Assembly (NCBI GenBank): GCA_004555655.1
Contig: SFHJ01000006.1
Span: forward strand, 1 to 64,000
Length of the DNA stretch: 64,000 bases
Reading direction: 5' to 3'
Origin: Clostridiales bacterium
GTDB lineage: Bacteria; Bacillota; Clostridia; Oscillospirales; Oscillospiraceae
In this document: positions 25,102 through 33,785 of the stretch, piece after piece
How the letters are laid out: each line of letters begins with the position of its first letter
How positions within the stretch are numbered: position 1 is the stretch's first letter
Position numbers and translations under genes: made by a program
The notes under the pieces: generated by a model
Databases searched by the model: none
What the model was told of the DNA's origin: nothing
The model's input: only the letters and a program-made list of their open reading frames with translations

Positions 25102-25149
25102 CTTAAATCTTCTTAAGAAGTTCGCAAACGGGCAATTCTATGCTATACT
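25102..25149 (+). promoter_or_regulatory. Promoter and direct-repeat site upstream of the two-component operon
   Basis: CTTAAAT (25102-25108) and CTTAAG (25112-25117) are spaced by about one helical turn, then CGCAAACG at 25123. A TATACT -10 box (25144-25149) lies 17 bp from TTCGCA. The same order of words occurs before the gene at 27326. OmpR/PhoB-type regulators often bind such direct repeats, so autoregulation is likely. Confidence 0.6.
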
Positions 25150-25178
25150 GAAGGCAATGCAGATAAGGAGGGTTATAT

Positions 25179-25871
25179 ATGGACCCGATCATTCATATTT
25201 TGGTGGCCGACGACGAGCCGGATATCCGCCGCATCATCCGTATTTTGCTCGAGGGCCGCGGCTACGCGGTGTATGAGGCGCCGAACGGCCTGGCGGCTGT
25301 GGACGTGGTGCGTGAGCATCCGGAGACGGACCTTGTCATCATGGACATCATGATGCCGGGACTTGACGGCGTGGAGGCCAGCCGCCAGATCCGCGAATGC
25401 TCGCCCGCGCCCATTTTGTTTCTCACGGCGAGGACGCAGGAAAAGGATAAGCTGGCCGCGTATCAGGCGGGCGGCGACGACTATCTGGCAAAGCCCTTTT
25501 CCCAGCCGGAGCTTTTGATGAAGGTGGATTCGCTGCTTCGCCGCTACCGCGTGTACAAGGGCAAGACGGCGGGCAAATACCTGCGGCAGGACATTGCGCT
25601 CGACGAGGAGAACCGCCGCGTGCTCAAAGACGGCGAGCCGTTGGAGCTGACGGAGAAGGAATTCGCCATTTTGCTGTTTCTTGCCAACCACCGCGGACGT
25701 GTGGTGTCCGTGGCGCAGATCTACGAGGGCGTGTGGCACGAAAAGTACATGCCCGCGTCAAACAACACTGTGATGGTACATATTGTGAACCTGCGCAAAA
25801 AGCTGGAGGAAGACCCGGCCAACCCGCGCCTCATCCGCACGGTCTGGGGAAAGGGGTATCAGGTTGACTGA
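25179..25871 (+). CDS. OmpR/PhoB-family response regulator
   Basis: The 230-residue protein has an N-terminal receiver domain with the acidic pair DDE (about 11-13), phospho-acceptor Asp56 (VIMDIMMPG), Thr in FLTAR (about 85) and Lys in KPF (about 107). A C-terminal winged helix (about 130-228) carries LTEKEFAILLFLANHRGRVVS and the NTVMVHIVNLRKKL recognition helix. The start follows AAGGAGGG. The kinase gene overlaps its 3' end by 8 bases. The shared repeat upstream suggests it controls both its own operon and the transport operon downstream. Confidence 0.93.
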   Translation: MDPIIHILVADDEPDIRRIIRILLEGRGYAVYEAPNGLAAVDVVREHPETDLVIMDIMMPGLDGVEASRQIRECSPAPILFLTARTQEKDKLAAYQAGGDDYLAKPFSQPELLMKVDSLLRRYRVYKGKTAGKYLRQDIALDEENRRVLKDGEPLELTEKEFAILLFLANHRGRVVSVAQIYEGVWHEKYMPASNNTVMVHIVNLRKKLEEDPANPRLIRTVWGKGYQVD

Positions 25872-27204
25872 GAAGAAACGCTTTATTTCGCTGCACGTGC
25901 GGCTGATGCTGGTCATGCTGCTGGCCATCGCGCTCTCGCTCGGCGCGTATTTTCTGGCGCAGAGCGTGGGGCAGTATCTCATCGGGCACTTCTATATGTC
26001 CGACAGCGCCGTGGAAGCGCGCAACCGCGCCACCATCGAGGAGCTGCAGTACTATGTGCAGCAGAACAATCTCTCCTCGCGCAATACCGACGCCATCGCC
26101 CGCTGGACGATCAAAAAGGGCGACGTGTATATCCTGCTGTACAAGGACCAGAGGCTGGCGCTGGAGGCCGGCTGGTGGGGTATCGACTCGGAGATGCTGG
26201 GCGCGGAGGATCTGCAGGCGCTGAGCAGCAGCGTCAAGATCTACCCGCTCAACTTCCGCGACGGCCTGTTTCAGGCGGTGGTGTACGACTTCTCGGAGTC
26301 GAGCATGTACGATTTGGTCACGCTGTGCGCGGTGGGCATTGCGTGTCTGCTGTTCGCGCTCATGATGCTCTCGTATAACCGCGGAATCACGCGCTCGATC
26401 GTCATGGTCAGCCAGGAGGTGCAGCAGATCGGAAGCGGCGACCTCTCGCTCCGGCTGCAGGCCAGGGGCCGGGACGAGCTGACGCTTCTTATGGAGAGCG
26501 TGGAGCAGATGCGCGTGTCGCTGGCCAGGAAGACCGAGGAGGAGCGTGAAGCGCTGAAAAAAAACAGTGAGCTGATCTCGGCCATGTCACATGACATCCG
26601 AAATCCGCTCACGGCGCTGCTGGGCTATCTCGACCTTCTGCAGCGCGAGCAGTACCGCTCAAAATCCGAGGCCGAGAGCTATGTGCAGGCCGCGTATGAC
26701 AAGGCCGTGCAGCTCAAGGAGCTGACGGACGAGCTGCTGCGCTACTCGCTTCTGTTCGGCAGCAAGGAGCTGCCGCTCGAGCTGCAGAGCTACGACGCGC
26801 AGATTCTGCTGTCGCAGCTGCTGGGCGAGCAGAGCGTCTCGCTGCAGCAGGCGGGCTTTTCGGTGCAGGTGCTGCCGCTGGAGCTGAACTGCTTCATTCA
26901 GGTGGACGTGCTCTATCTCAAGCGCGTGCTCGACAACCTCTTTGACAACGTGCGCAAATACGCCGACCCCGCGCGGCCCGTGACCGTGGGCGTGTTCGAC
27001 GAGGCGGACGAGCTGCACGTTTGCATCGGCAACACCGTCGCGCAGCTCACGTCGCCGGTCGAGAGCAATAAGATCGGTCTCAAGACCTGCCAGAAGATCC
27101 TCGGCCAGATGAACGGGCGGCTTGTGCGGCACGAGGAGGCAGGAAAATTCTCGGCCGAGATTGTTTTGCCGCGCACGGACGCGGGCGGGGTGTCAAACTC
27201 TTAA
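25864..27204 (+). CDS. Sensor histidine kinase
   Basis: The 446-residue kinase starts at TTG 25864 inside the regulator gene. It has two membrane helices (about 11-34 and 151-169) enclosing a 115-residue extracellular sensor, a HAMP region (about 172-222), and the dimerisation domain with phospho-acceptor His243 (AMSHDIRNPLTALLGYLDLLQ). The ATPase domain has an N box (DNLFDNVRKYA, about 360). The usual DxGxG box is missing, replaced by a GNTVAQL stretch, and only GLKTC remains of the later glycine box. Some clostridial VanS/ResE-type kinases share this form. The ligand is unknown. Confidence 0.9.
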   Translation: MTEKKRFISLHVRLMLVMLLAIALSLGAYFLAQSVGQYLIGHFYMSDSAVEARNRATIEELQYYVQQNNLSSRNTDAIARWTIKKGDVYILLYKDQRLALEAGWWGIDSEMLGAEDLQALSSSVKIYPLNFRDGLFQAVVYDFSESSMYDLVTLCAVGIACLLFALMMLSYNRGITRSIVMVSQEVQQIGSGDLSLRLQARGRDELTLLMESVEQMRVSLARKTEEEREALKKNSELISAMSHDIRNPLTALLGYLDLLQREQYRSKSEAESYVQAAYDKAVQLKELTDELLRYSLLFGSKELPLELQSYDAQILLSQLLGEQSVSLQQAGFSVQVLPLELNCFIQVDVLYLKRVLDNLFDNVRKYADPARPVTVGVFDEADELHVCIGNTVAQLTSPVESNKIGLKTCQKILGQMNGRLVRHEEAGKFSAEIVLPRTDAGGVSNS

Positions 27205-27259
27205 ATCTTTCTTAAATCTGTGCGCAAACGCTTTCCCTCCTGCGAACTTCCTGCTAGAA
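27200..27259 (+). promoter_or_regulatory. Direct repeat and promoter of the transport operon
   Basis: Two CTTAAAT copies (27200-27206 and 27211-27217) are exactly 11 bp apart, followed by CGCAAACG (27223-27230), as upstream of 25179. A TAGAAT -10 element lies at 27254-27259. Compared with the first site, the -10 is about 10 bp (one helical turn) further away. Confidence 0.6.
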
Positions 27260-27325
27260 TAGGCGCAGAAGAAAACAAAGCCCCGGCGGCATTTGCCGCC
27301 ATGGAATGAAAAAGGAGTATGAAAC

Positions 27326-29842
27326 ATGAAAAAACGTTTACTGGCGTTGCTGCTTGCACTGGTGATGGTTGTGGGCGTCATGGCCGGATGCAGCAAAAAG
27401 GGTACGTCCGACACACCGGGCACCAGCGCGGCTGAGCCGGGCAGCAAGCCTTCCGCCGACAAGCTCTCGCAGCCTGAGAAGGCCACCGTCACGGCCAAAT
27501 ACGCCTACAAGGCGGAGTTCAAGGACATCACGGCGCAGTTTGAGTGGATCAACCAGATCTGCGCCGCGGGCAACAGCGTCTATCTCTCGGCAAGCATTCT
27601 GGGCGAAGAGGTCACCGAGACCGACGAGGTCACGGGTGAGACGTACACCTACAATAACTACCGCGACGGGCTGTTCCGGCTGGACATGGAGACGGGCGAG
27701 GCAACGGAGCTTGAAAACTTCGTCATGCCCGAGATCCCCGAGGGCTGGCAGGGCGGCACAAATGTGTATCACATGCAGGCCGCCCCGGACGGCACGCTGT
27801 GGCTGCTCATCAACTTCTATACATACCGCTACAACGTGCCCGAGGATTTTGATCCCGAGACGGATCAGGAATACAATTACTATGAGCAGGGCGAGGAGAA
27901 GTCGAGCCTGCTGCATGTGGCTGCCGACGGCAGCCTGATTACAGAGGTGAACATCCAGCCCGAACGGTCGGAGGAGCAGCAGTATTATAACTCCATCTCG
28001 ACGTTCTGCGTCGATACCGCCGGCAACGTCTATGCCGGCGACTGGCAGTATGTGTATGTATTTGACGCAACAGGCAAGCAGCTTTTCATGCTGGACTGCA
28101 GCGAAAACGGCGGCAGCCTCTGCCAGATGAACAGCGACACCGTGGGCATCGCTACCTACGTCTATGACGAGGCCACGCAGACCGGCGGGCAGAGATTCCT
28201 TCCCATCGATCTTGCTACGCAGGACTTTGGCGAAGCGATCAAGCTGCCGCAGAATGCGTATAATTTCTTCCCCGGCGACGATGTGTACGACCTGTATTTC
28301 GACAATAACGGCAATATCTTCGGCTACGATCTGGAGACGCAGACGCAGGAGAAGGTCGTCGACTGGATCGAGTGCGACATCAACTCCAACGACATGAACG
28401 GCTACGCCATTTTGCCCGACGGGCGCGTGGTTGCGTTCCTGCGCCACTGGGATAGCGCCGCGGGCGAGAGCACCACGCAGATGGTGACGCTCACGCGCGT
28501 GGACGCAAGCTCGCTGCCGGAAAAGACTGCCATCACGCTGGCTTGCATGTGGCTGGACTGGGATCTGCGCGAGAAGATCGTGGACTTCAACAAGACGAGC
28601 GAGCGCTACCGCATCGTGGTCAAGGACTACTCGGAGTATAACACCGAGGACGACTACACCGCCGGTATGACAAAGCTCAACACCGAGATCCTCTCCGGTA
28701 AGGTGCCCGATCTGTTCCTGCTGAACGACCAGATGCCCGTCGATCTTTACGCGGGCAAGGGCGTGATCGCGGACCTGTACCAGTTCATCGACAACGACGA
28801 GACGCTCAGCCGAGAGAGCTTTGTGCAGCCGATCCTCAGGGCGCTGGAGAAGGACGGCAAGCTCTACGAGATGCCCACCTCGTTCTATATCCAGACGGCG
28901 TTCGGCCTGAACAAGGTCGTGGGCGATTACGAGACATGGACGCTGGCCGACCTCAAGGACGCGATGACAAAGCTGCAGCCGGATGCGACCGTGTTCAACG
29001 TGTACAATACAAAGAGCGATATGCTGCAGCAGTGCATCGCGCGCAACATCGGCGCGTTTGTCGACTGGACGACCGCAACGGTCAGCTTCGACAGCCCGGA
29101 ATTCATCGCGCTGCTGGAGTTTGCCAACTCCTTCCCTGCGGAATTTGACTGGGAAAACTACAACTGGCAGGAGGATGACAATACGCAGGCGCGTTTGAAC
29201 TCCGGTAAGCAGCTGCTGTCTCTCGTTTCGTTCAGCACCTTCGAGGATTATCTGTATCAGTGCTACGGCTATGACAGCGGCATCAGGTTCGTCGGCTATC
29301 CGTCCGAGGACGGGACTTCGAACAACAGCTTCTACACCCAGACGGGCTTTGCCATCTCCGCCGTCTCCGCCTGTCAGGACGCGGCGTGGGCCTTCGTGCG
29401 TGAGCAGCTGCTCGGGCAGAAGCAGCAGGTGGAAAACCAGAGCATCTGGTGCTTCCCGGTCATGCAGGACGCGTTCGACCGGATGCTGGAGAAGGCTATG
29501 ACGCCCGAATATCAGTACGATGAAAACGGCGAGATCATGTATGATGAGAACGGCGAACCGCTCAAGTGGCCGAAGATGACCTACGGCGGCGGTGTGTCCA
29601 TCGCGCCCGACGGCACCGAGACTCAGATGGAATCGGTGGAGATCTACGAGCTGAGTCAGGCCGATGCCGACGTCATTCTGGACCTGATTGAGAACACGCA
29701 CTCGGTCTACAGCTACGATCAGGACATCATGAACATCATCACCGATGAGGTGGCGGCGTTCTTCGCGGGCGAAAAGTCCGCCGAGGATACGGCCGCGATG
29801 GTGCAAAGCCGCGTGAACCTGTATGTGCAGGAGCAGAGCTGA
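27326..29842 (+). CDS. Lipoprotein with N-terminal propeller-like region and extracellular solute-binding domain
   Basis: The 838-residue protein has a lipoprotein signal peptide with lipobox VMAGC (Cys22). Residues of about 55-395 contain repeated 'DG/NG...V/I..' blades (for example AADGSLITEV, DTAGNVYAGDW, DNNGNIFGYD, LPDGRVVAFL), which resemble an NHL or beta-propeller. From about 405 onward it matches family-1 solute-binding proteins (ITLACMWLDWDLREKIVDFNK; GKVPDLFLLND; WAFVREQLLGQ). Ordinary ABC solute-binding proteins are about 430 residues, so this is a fusion. Two permeases follow. The ligand is probably a sugar-like or other polar molecule, unproved. Confidence 0.8.
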   Translation: MKKRLLALLLALVMVVGVMAGCSKKGTSDTPGTSAAEPGSKPSADKLSQPEKATVTAKYAYKAEFKDITAQFEWINQICAAGNSVYLSASILGEEVTETDEVTGETYTYNNYRDGLFRLDMETGEATELENFVMPEIPEGWQGGTNVYHMQAAPDGTLWLLINFYTYRYNVPEDFDPETDQEYNYYEQGEEKSSLLHVAADGSLITEVNIQPERSEEQQYYNSISTFCVDTAGNVYAGDWQYVYVFDATGKQLFMLDCSENGGSLCQMNSDTVGIATYVYDEATQTGGQRFLPIDLATQDFGEAIKLPQNAYNFFPGDDVYDLYFDNNGNIFGYDLETQTQEKVVDWIECDINSNDMNGYAILPDGRVVAFLRHWDSAAGESTTQMVTLTRVDASSLPEKTAITLACMWLDWDLREKIVDFNKTSERYRIVVKDYSEYNTEDDYTAGMTKLNTEILSGKVPDLFLLNDQMPVDLYAGKGVIADLYQFIDNDETLSRESFVQPILRALEKDGKLYEMPTSFYIQTAFGLNKVVGDYETWTLADLKDAMTKLQPDATVFNVYNTKSDMLQQCIARNIGAFVDWTTATVSFDSPEFIALLEFANSFPAEFDWENYNWQEDDNTQARLNSGKQLLSLVSFSTFEDYLYQCYGYDSGIRFVGYPSEDGTSNNSFYTQTGFAISAVSACQDAAWAFVREQLLGQKQQVENQSIWCFPVMQDAFDRMLEKAMTPEYQYDENGEIMYDENGEPLKWPKMTYGGGVSIAPDGTETQMESVEIYELSQADADVILDLIENTHSVYSYDQDIMNIITDEVAAFFAGEKSAEDTAAMVQSRVNLYVQEQS

Positions 29843-29902
29843 CACATTGCCTCTTCCCTTTTTTACAGGCAGCTGATACAATATATTGTGACCGCAAGCG
29901 GA

Positions 29903-29990
29903 GCCTGCCCCAAAAGGGCAGGCCCCCGCTGCGCGGCTCTGCCTTTGTGCTGTCTGCCCGCAACGCGGACAGGCAGCAGGGCGGCAGACC
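29903..29990. repeat. Hairpin cluster between the binding protein and first permease
   Basis: GCCTGCCC (29903-29910) pairs with GGGCAGGC (29916-29923). A second, imperfect stem lies around 29948-29985 (CTGTCTGCCCGC with GCGGACAGGCAG). No T run follows. Such stems often limit permease expression relative to the abundant binding protein or protect the upstream mRNA. Confidence 0.55.
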
Positions 29991-30018
29991 CGTACCCCGG
30001 TGTGAGGGAGGTAAAACG

Positions 30019-30906
30019 TTGCGCAAGTTCTGGCATAAAGCAAACAATAAAGTCCGCGATTTTCTTGCGTCCATGTGCTTTTCCGGGCCGAGCTTTCTGG
30101 GCATGGCGATTTTCTATGTCATCCCGTTCGGCGTGGTCGTGTACTATTCGTTCATTGCGGGCGCGGTGGATTCAAGTTTCGCCGGACTGAAAAACTACAT
30201 CGGCGTCATCAACAACGGTGCGTTCAAGATCGCGGTGAAGAATACGGCGGTGTTCTCCGGCATCTCGGTGCCGCTGGCGGTGGTGCTGTCGCTTTTGATG
30301 GCGCTGATGCTCGAGTGCCGCATCCCGGCCAAGAGCCAGTTCCGCTCATTCTTCCTGAGCCCCATGATGGTGCCCATCGCGTCGATCATTCTGGTGTGGC
30401 AGGTGCTGTTCCACTCCAACGGCGTGGTGAATGAATTTCTGGCGGTCTTCGGCGCGGACAAGATCGACTGGCTGAAGTCCGACTACTGCATGGTGGTCAT
30501 CATCCTGCTGTTTTTGTGGAAAAACCTCGGCTACAACATGATTTTGTTCATGGCCGCGCTCAACAACATCCCAAAGACGCTTTTGGAAATGGCCGAGGTT
30601 GAGGGCGCGTCGGCGGCGTATCAGTTCTTCCACATCAAGCTCCGGTACTTATCACCCACGGTGCTGTTCGTGACGATTCTGTCCATCATCAACTCGTTCA
30701 AGGTGTTCCGCGAGGTCTTTCTGCTCTCGGGCTCATATCCGTATGACGGACTGTACATGCTGCAGCACTTCATGAACAACATGTTTGACAAGCTCAATTA
30801 CCAGTATCTGTCGGCCGCCGCCGTTTTGCTGGCGCTGGTCATCATTGTGCTCATCGCCATTCTCTTCGCCGTGGAAAACGTGTTCGGAAAGGATGTGGAA
30901 GGATGA
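30019..30906 (+). CDS. ABC transporter permease (MalF/UgpA type)
   Basis: This 295-residue protein has six hydrophobic helices and the BPD_transp_1 EAA-type loop (LLEMAEVEGASAAYQFFHIKLRYLSP, about 187-212). The start is set at TTG 30019 because GGGAGGT lies 7 bases upstream. It overlaps the next permease by ATGA. It should pair with the 30903 gene product and receive substrate from the 27326 lipoprotein. Confidence 0.9.
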   Translation: MRKFWHKANNKVRDFLASMCFSGPSFLGMAIFYVIPFGVVVYYSFIAGAVDSSFAGLKNYIGVINNGAFKIAVKNTAVFSGISVPLAVVLSLLMALMLECRIPAKSQFRSFFLSPMMVPIASIILVWQVLFHSNGVVNEFLAVFGADKIDWLKSDYCMVVIILLFLWKNLGYNMILFMAALNNIPKTLLEMAEVEGASAAYQFFHIKLRYLSPTVLFVTILSIINSFKVFREVFLLSGSYPYDGLYMLQHFMNNMFDKLNYQYLSAAAVLLALVIIVLIAILFAVENVFGKDVEG

Positions 30907-31790
30907 GATACCACAAAAAGCGCTATTTTTCCCGCGGTGCGCTGACCATCCTGGCCGCCGTGCTGGCATGCATGTTTTTGATGCCGACGCTGCTTACGAT
31001 CACGAACTCGTTCATGACGCAAAGCGAAATCACGGCCAACTACGGGCAGGTCTTTCAGAACGCGACCAACGGCACCAGCTACATCAAGGACACCATCAAC
31101 CTGAAATTTATCCCCGACAAGGTCAGCTTTTCACAGTATTTTACGGTTCTGCTGAAAAGCCCGGATTTCCTGTACAAGTTCTGGAACTCGGTGATTCTGG
31201 TCGTGCCGATTGTCATTGCGCAGCTGCTGGTGGCGTCCATCGCGGCCTACGGCTTTACGCGCTGGCGTGGCAAGGTGCGCGACAGTATCTTCTTTTTCTA
31301 CGTGATTCTGATGCTCATGCCGTATCAGGTCACGCTGGTGCCGAACTACCTGGTCAGCGACTGGCTGGGGATTCTCGATACGCGGTGGGCGATCATATTG
31401 CCGGGCGCGTTCGCGCCGTTCTCGGTGTTTCTGCTGACAAAGTTCATGCGGCGCATCCCGGCGTCGCTGATCGAGGCGGCCAAGCTCGACGGCGCAGGCG
31501 AATGGCGCATCTTCTGGAGCATCTGCCTGCCGCAGTGCAGAAGCGCGCTGTACTCGATTGCCATTCTGGTCTTCATCGACTACTGGAACATGGTTGAGCA
31601 GCCGCTCATTCTGCTCAAGAACGCGGACATGCAGCCGCTGTCGGTCTATCTTTCCACCATCAATGCCGGCGAAATCGGCATCGCCTTTGCCGCCGCCGTG
31701 GTGTATATGGTACCGGGCCTTCTGCTGTTTTTGCACGGCGAGGCGTACCTGGTCGAGGGCATCGCATATTCCGGTTCTGTGAAAGGATAA
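30903..31790 (+). CDS. ABC transporter permease (MalG/UgpE type)
   Basis: The 295-residue protein has a first helix at about 14-33, five further helices, and the EAA loop (SLIEAAKLDGAGEWRIFWSICLPQCRS, about 187-213). It is the partner of the upstream permease. No ATP-binding subunit gene is found in the operon or nearby. Carbohydrate-type importers often borrow a shared MsmK-like ATPase. A HlyD-type gene follows 12 bp later. Confidence 0.9.
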   Translation: MRYHKKRYFSRGALTILAAVLACMFLMPTLLTITNSFMTQSEITANYGQVFQNATNGTSYIKDTINLKFIPDKVSFSQYFTVLLKSPDFLYKFWNSVILVVPIVIAQLLVASIAAYGFTRWRGKVRDSIFFFYVILMLMPYQVTLVPNYLVSDWLGILDTRWAIILPGAFAPFSVFLLTKFMRRIPASLIEAAKLDGAGEWRIFWSICLPQCRSALYSIAILVFIDYWNMVEQPLILLKNADMQPLSVYLSTINAGEIGIAFAAAVVYMVPGLLLFLHGEAYLVEGIAYSGSVKG

Positions 31791-31802
31791 AGGGAGAAGC
31801 AT

Positions 31803-33785
31803 ATGGAAGCAAATGTAAAAAGACGCGAGTGGGTCAAAACGGCCGCCATCATTTTTCTGGCGATTCTGCTGGTTCTGACGTTCTTCTCGAATACCATCAT
31901 GAACGCCTCGCTGCCCGAGGTCGCCGCGCAGCAGGTCTCGTCCGGCGCGATCAACGCCAAGATCCGCGGCTCGGGCACCATCGCCGCCAACGAGACCTAC
32001 GACGTGACCATCAGCCAGACGCGCAAGATCGCGAGCGTCAAGGTAAAAGTGGGCCAGACGGTCAATGCCGGCGATGTGCTGTTTACGCTCGAGGCGGCGG
32101 AGTCCGACGAGCTCAAGCAGGCACAGGACGCGCTGGAATCGCTGGAGCGGGCGTATGAAAAGGCGCTGCTCTCCGCGTCCACCAGCGACGCGCAGGAAAA
32201 CCGCGAGGTGGAGAAGGCGCGCGCGGCGTACAACGAGGCGCTGGTCATCTACCGCCAGTACAGCACGATGGACCCGGCGAATCTCGCCAGCGCGCAGGCC
32301 GAGGCCGACGCGCAGCTGAAGCAATTGCAGCGGCAGCTCAAGCAGGTGCAGAAAGATCTGACCGACGCGCAGTCTGACCGGGATTATACCGATGCGCAGG
32401 CGCAGGTGACCGAACTGACGGGCAAGATTTCGGGCTATGAGTCGGAAATTGAAAGCCTGCAGACACAGCTGGAGGATTTTGACAACGGCCAGTCGCAGCA
32501 GCAGTCGCTGCAGCGGCAGATTCAGGACAAGCAGAGCGAGCTGTCTGCGGCGCAGGCGGTCTATGAAAGCGACAAGGTCTTCAACGAGTATTACTACAAC
32601 CTTCTGATGGAAGTCGCCGGGCAGGACAAGACCGTTGCCGCAGCGCTGGCGAACGATATCAATGAGCTGACGAACCGGCTGGCAAACCATCCGGACACCG
32701 GCTCGGAAGAAAATGCTGCGGCGCTGGCCAAAGAGTGCTCCGCGTCGTATGCGCTGCTTTCGGGCGATCAGGAAAAGATTGAGGCGCTGACGCTGGAGCT
32801 GAGCCGGCTGCAGGAGGATTTAAGGAACGCTGCAGACAGCACCGAGGGCTCGCGCGACAAGATCGTGGCAAAGCTGAATGAGGCGCAGCAGAATCTGACG
32901 CAGAGCGAGCGCAAACTCGCCAGCGCCGAGGACGCGGTGAAGCGTTTTGAGGCTGCCATTGAGCGCCTGGAAGATCAGGCCGACGCCGTCTCCGACAATG
33001 TGGACGACCAGCAGGCGGAGGTGGACAAGCTCGCCAGCGCCGCGTCTGCCGCGGATACTGTGAAGTCTGCCAAGCAGGCGCTGGAGGATCTCGTCTTTGC
33101 CCAGAGTCTGGGCGACACGGCCAGCCTCGATTTGAAGGACCAGAAAGAGGACATCGAAAAGCAGAAGCTGGCGATCGAGGAGCTGACCAAAAACGCCGAC
33201 GGGCAGGAGGTGACGGCCAAGGTCTCCGGCATTGTCAGCGAGATCAGCGTCACCGCCGGCAACACCGCGGGCGCGGAGACGCCGCTTTGCACCATCAATG
33301 TGGCAGACCGCGGCTACACGATCAAGATCCCCGTGACGCAGGATCAGGCGCGCCGCGTGAAAGTGGGCGACAACGCGGAGCTCGTCAACTACTGGGGCGG
33401 CAACGTGACGGCAACGCTCGAGTCCGTCGCCAACGACCCGGAAAACCCCGGCAAGGGGAAGCTTCTCATCTTCCGCCTCTCCGGCGAGGTCGACCCCGGT
33501 ACGAATCTGACGCTCTCCATCGGGCAGAAGAGCGCGAATTATGACGCGCTGGTGCCCAATTCTGCCATCCGCACGGACAACAACGGCTCGTTCGTGCTGG
33601 CGCTGGTGGCCAAGTCCACGCCGCTTTCCACGCGCTACACCGCCACGCGCGTCGATGTGCAGGAGCTGGCGAAGGACGACAACTTCACCGCCGTGTCGGG
33701 CATCGGCGCGGGCGAGTTCGTCATCACCACCTCGACCAAGCCCATTGAGGCGGGCACGCAGGTGCGGCTGGTGGACGAGCCATGA
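31803..33785 (+). CDS. HlyD-family membrane fusion (periplasmic adaptor-like) protein
   Basis: The 660-residue protein has one N-terminal membrane helix (about 14-36), then a split lipoyl/barrel-sandwich domain (first half around 45-100, second half around 475-510 with VSGIVSEISVTAGNTAG). Between the halves lies an unusually long Gln/Glu/Lys/Ala-rich coiled coil (about 100-465). Typical adaptors have 350-450 residues. A beta-barrel and membrane-proximal domain close the protein. In Gram-positives these proteins work with MacB-like exporters. Here it sits in an operon with importer-type permeases and overlaps the following gene by 4 bases. Confidence 0.85.
   Translation: MEANVKRREWVKTAAIIFLAILLVLTFFSNTIMNASLPEVAAQQVSSGAINAKIRGSGTIAANETYDVTISQTRKIASVKVKVGQTVNAGDVLFTLEAAESDELKQAQDALESLERAYEKALLSASTSDAQENREVEKARAAYNEALVIYRQYSTMDPANLASAQAEADAQLKQLQRQLKQVQKDLTDAQSDRDYTDAQAQVTELTGKISGYESEIESLQTQLEDFDNGQSQQQSLQRQIQDKQSELSAAQAVYESDKVFNEYYYNLLMEVAGQDKTVAAALANDINELTNRLANHPDTGSEENAAALAKECSASYALLSGDQEKIEALTLELSRLQEDLRNAADSTEGSRDKIVAKLNEAQQNLTQSERKLASAEDAVKRFEAAIERLEDQADAVSDNVDDQQAEVDKLASAASAADTVKSAKQALEDLVFAQSLGDTASLDLKDQKEDIEKQKLAIEELTKNADGQEVTAKVSGIVSEISVTAGNTAGAETPLCTINVADRGYTIKIPVTQDQARRVKVGDNAELVNYWGGNVTATLESVANDPENPGKGKLLIFRLSGEVDPGTNLTLSIGQKSANYDALVPNSAIRTDNNGSFVLALVAKSTPLSTRYTATRVDVQELAKDDNFTAVSGIGAGEFVITTSTKPIEAGTQVRLVDEP

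Noticed and set aside
27338..30043. 901-codon minus-strand open frame
   Set aside because: It is antisense to the lipoprotein gene, with no ribosome site and no recognisable domains.
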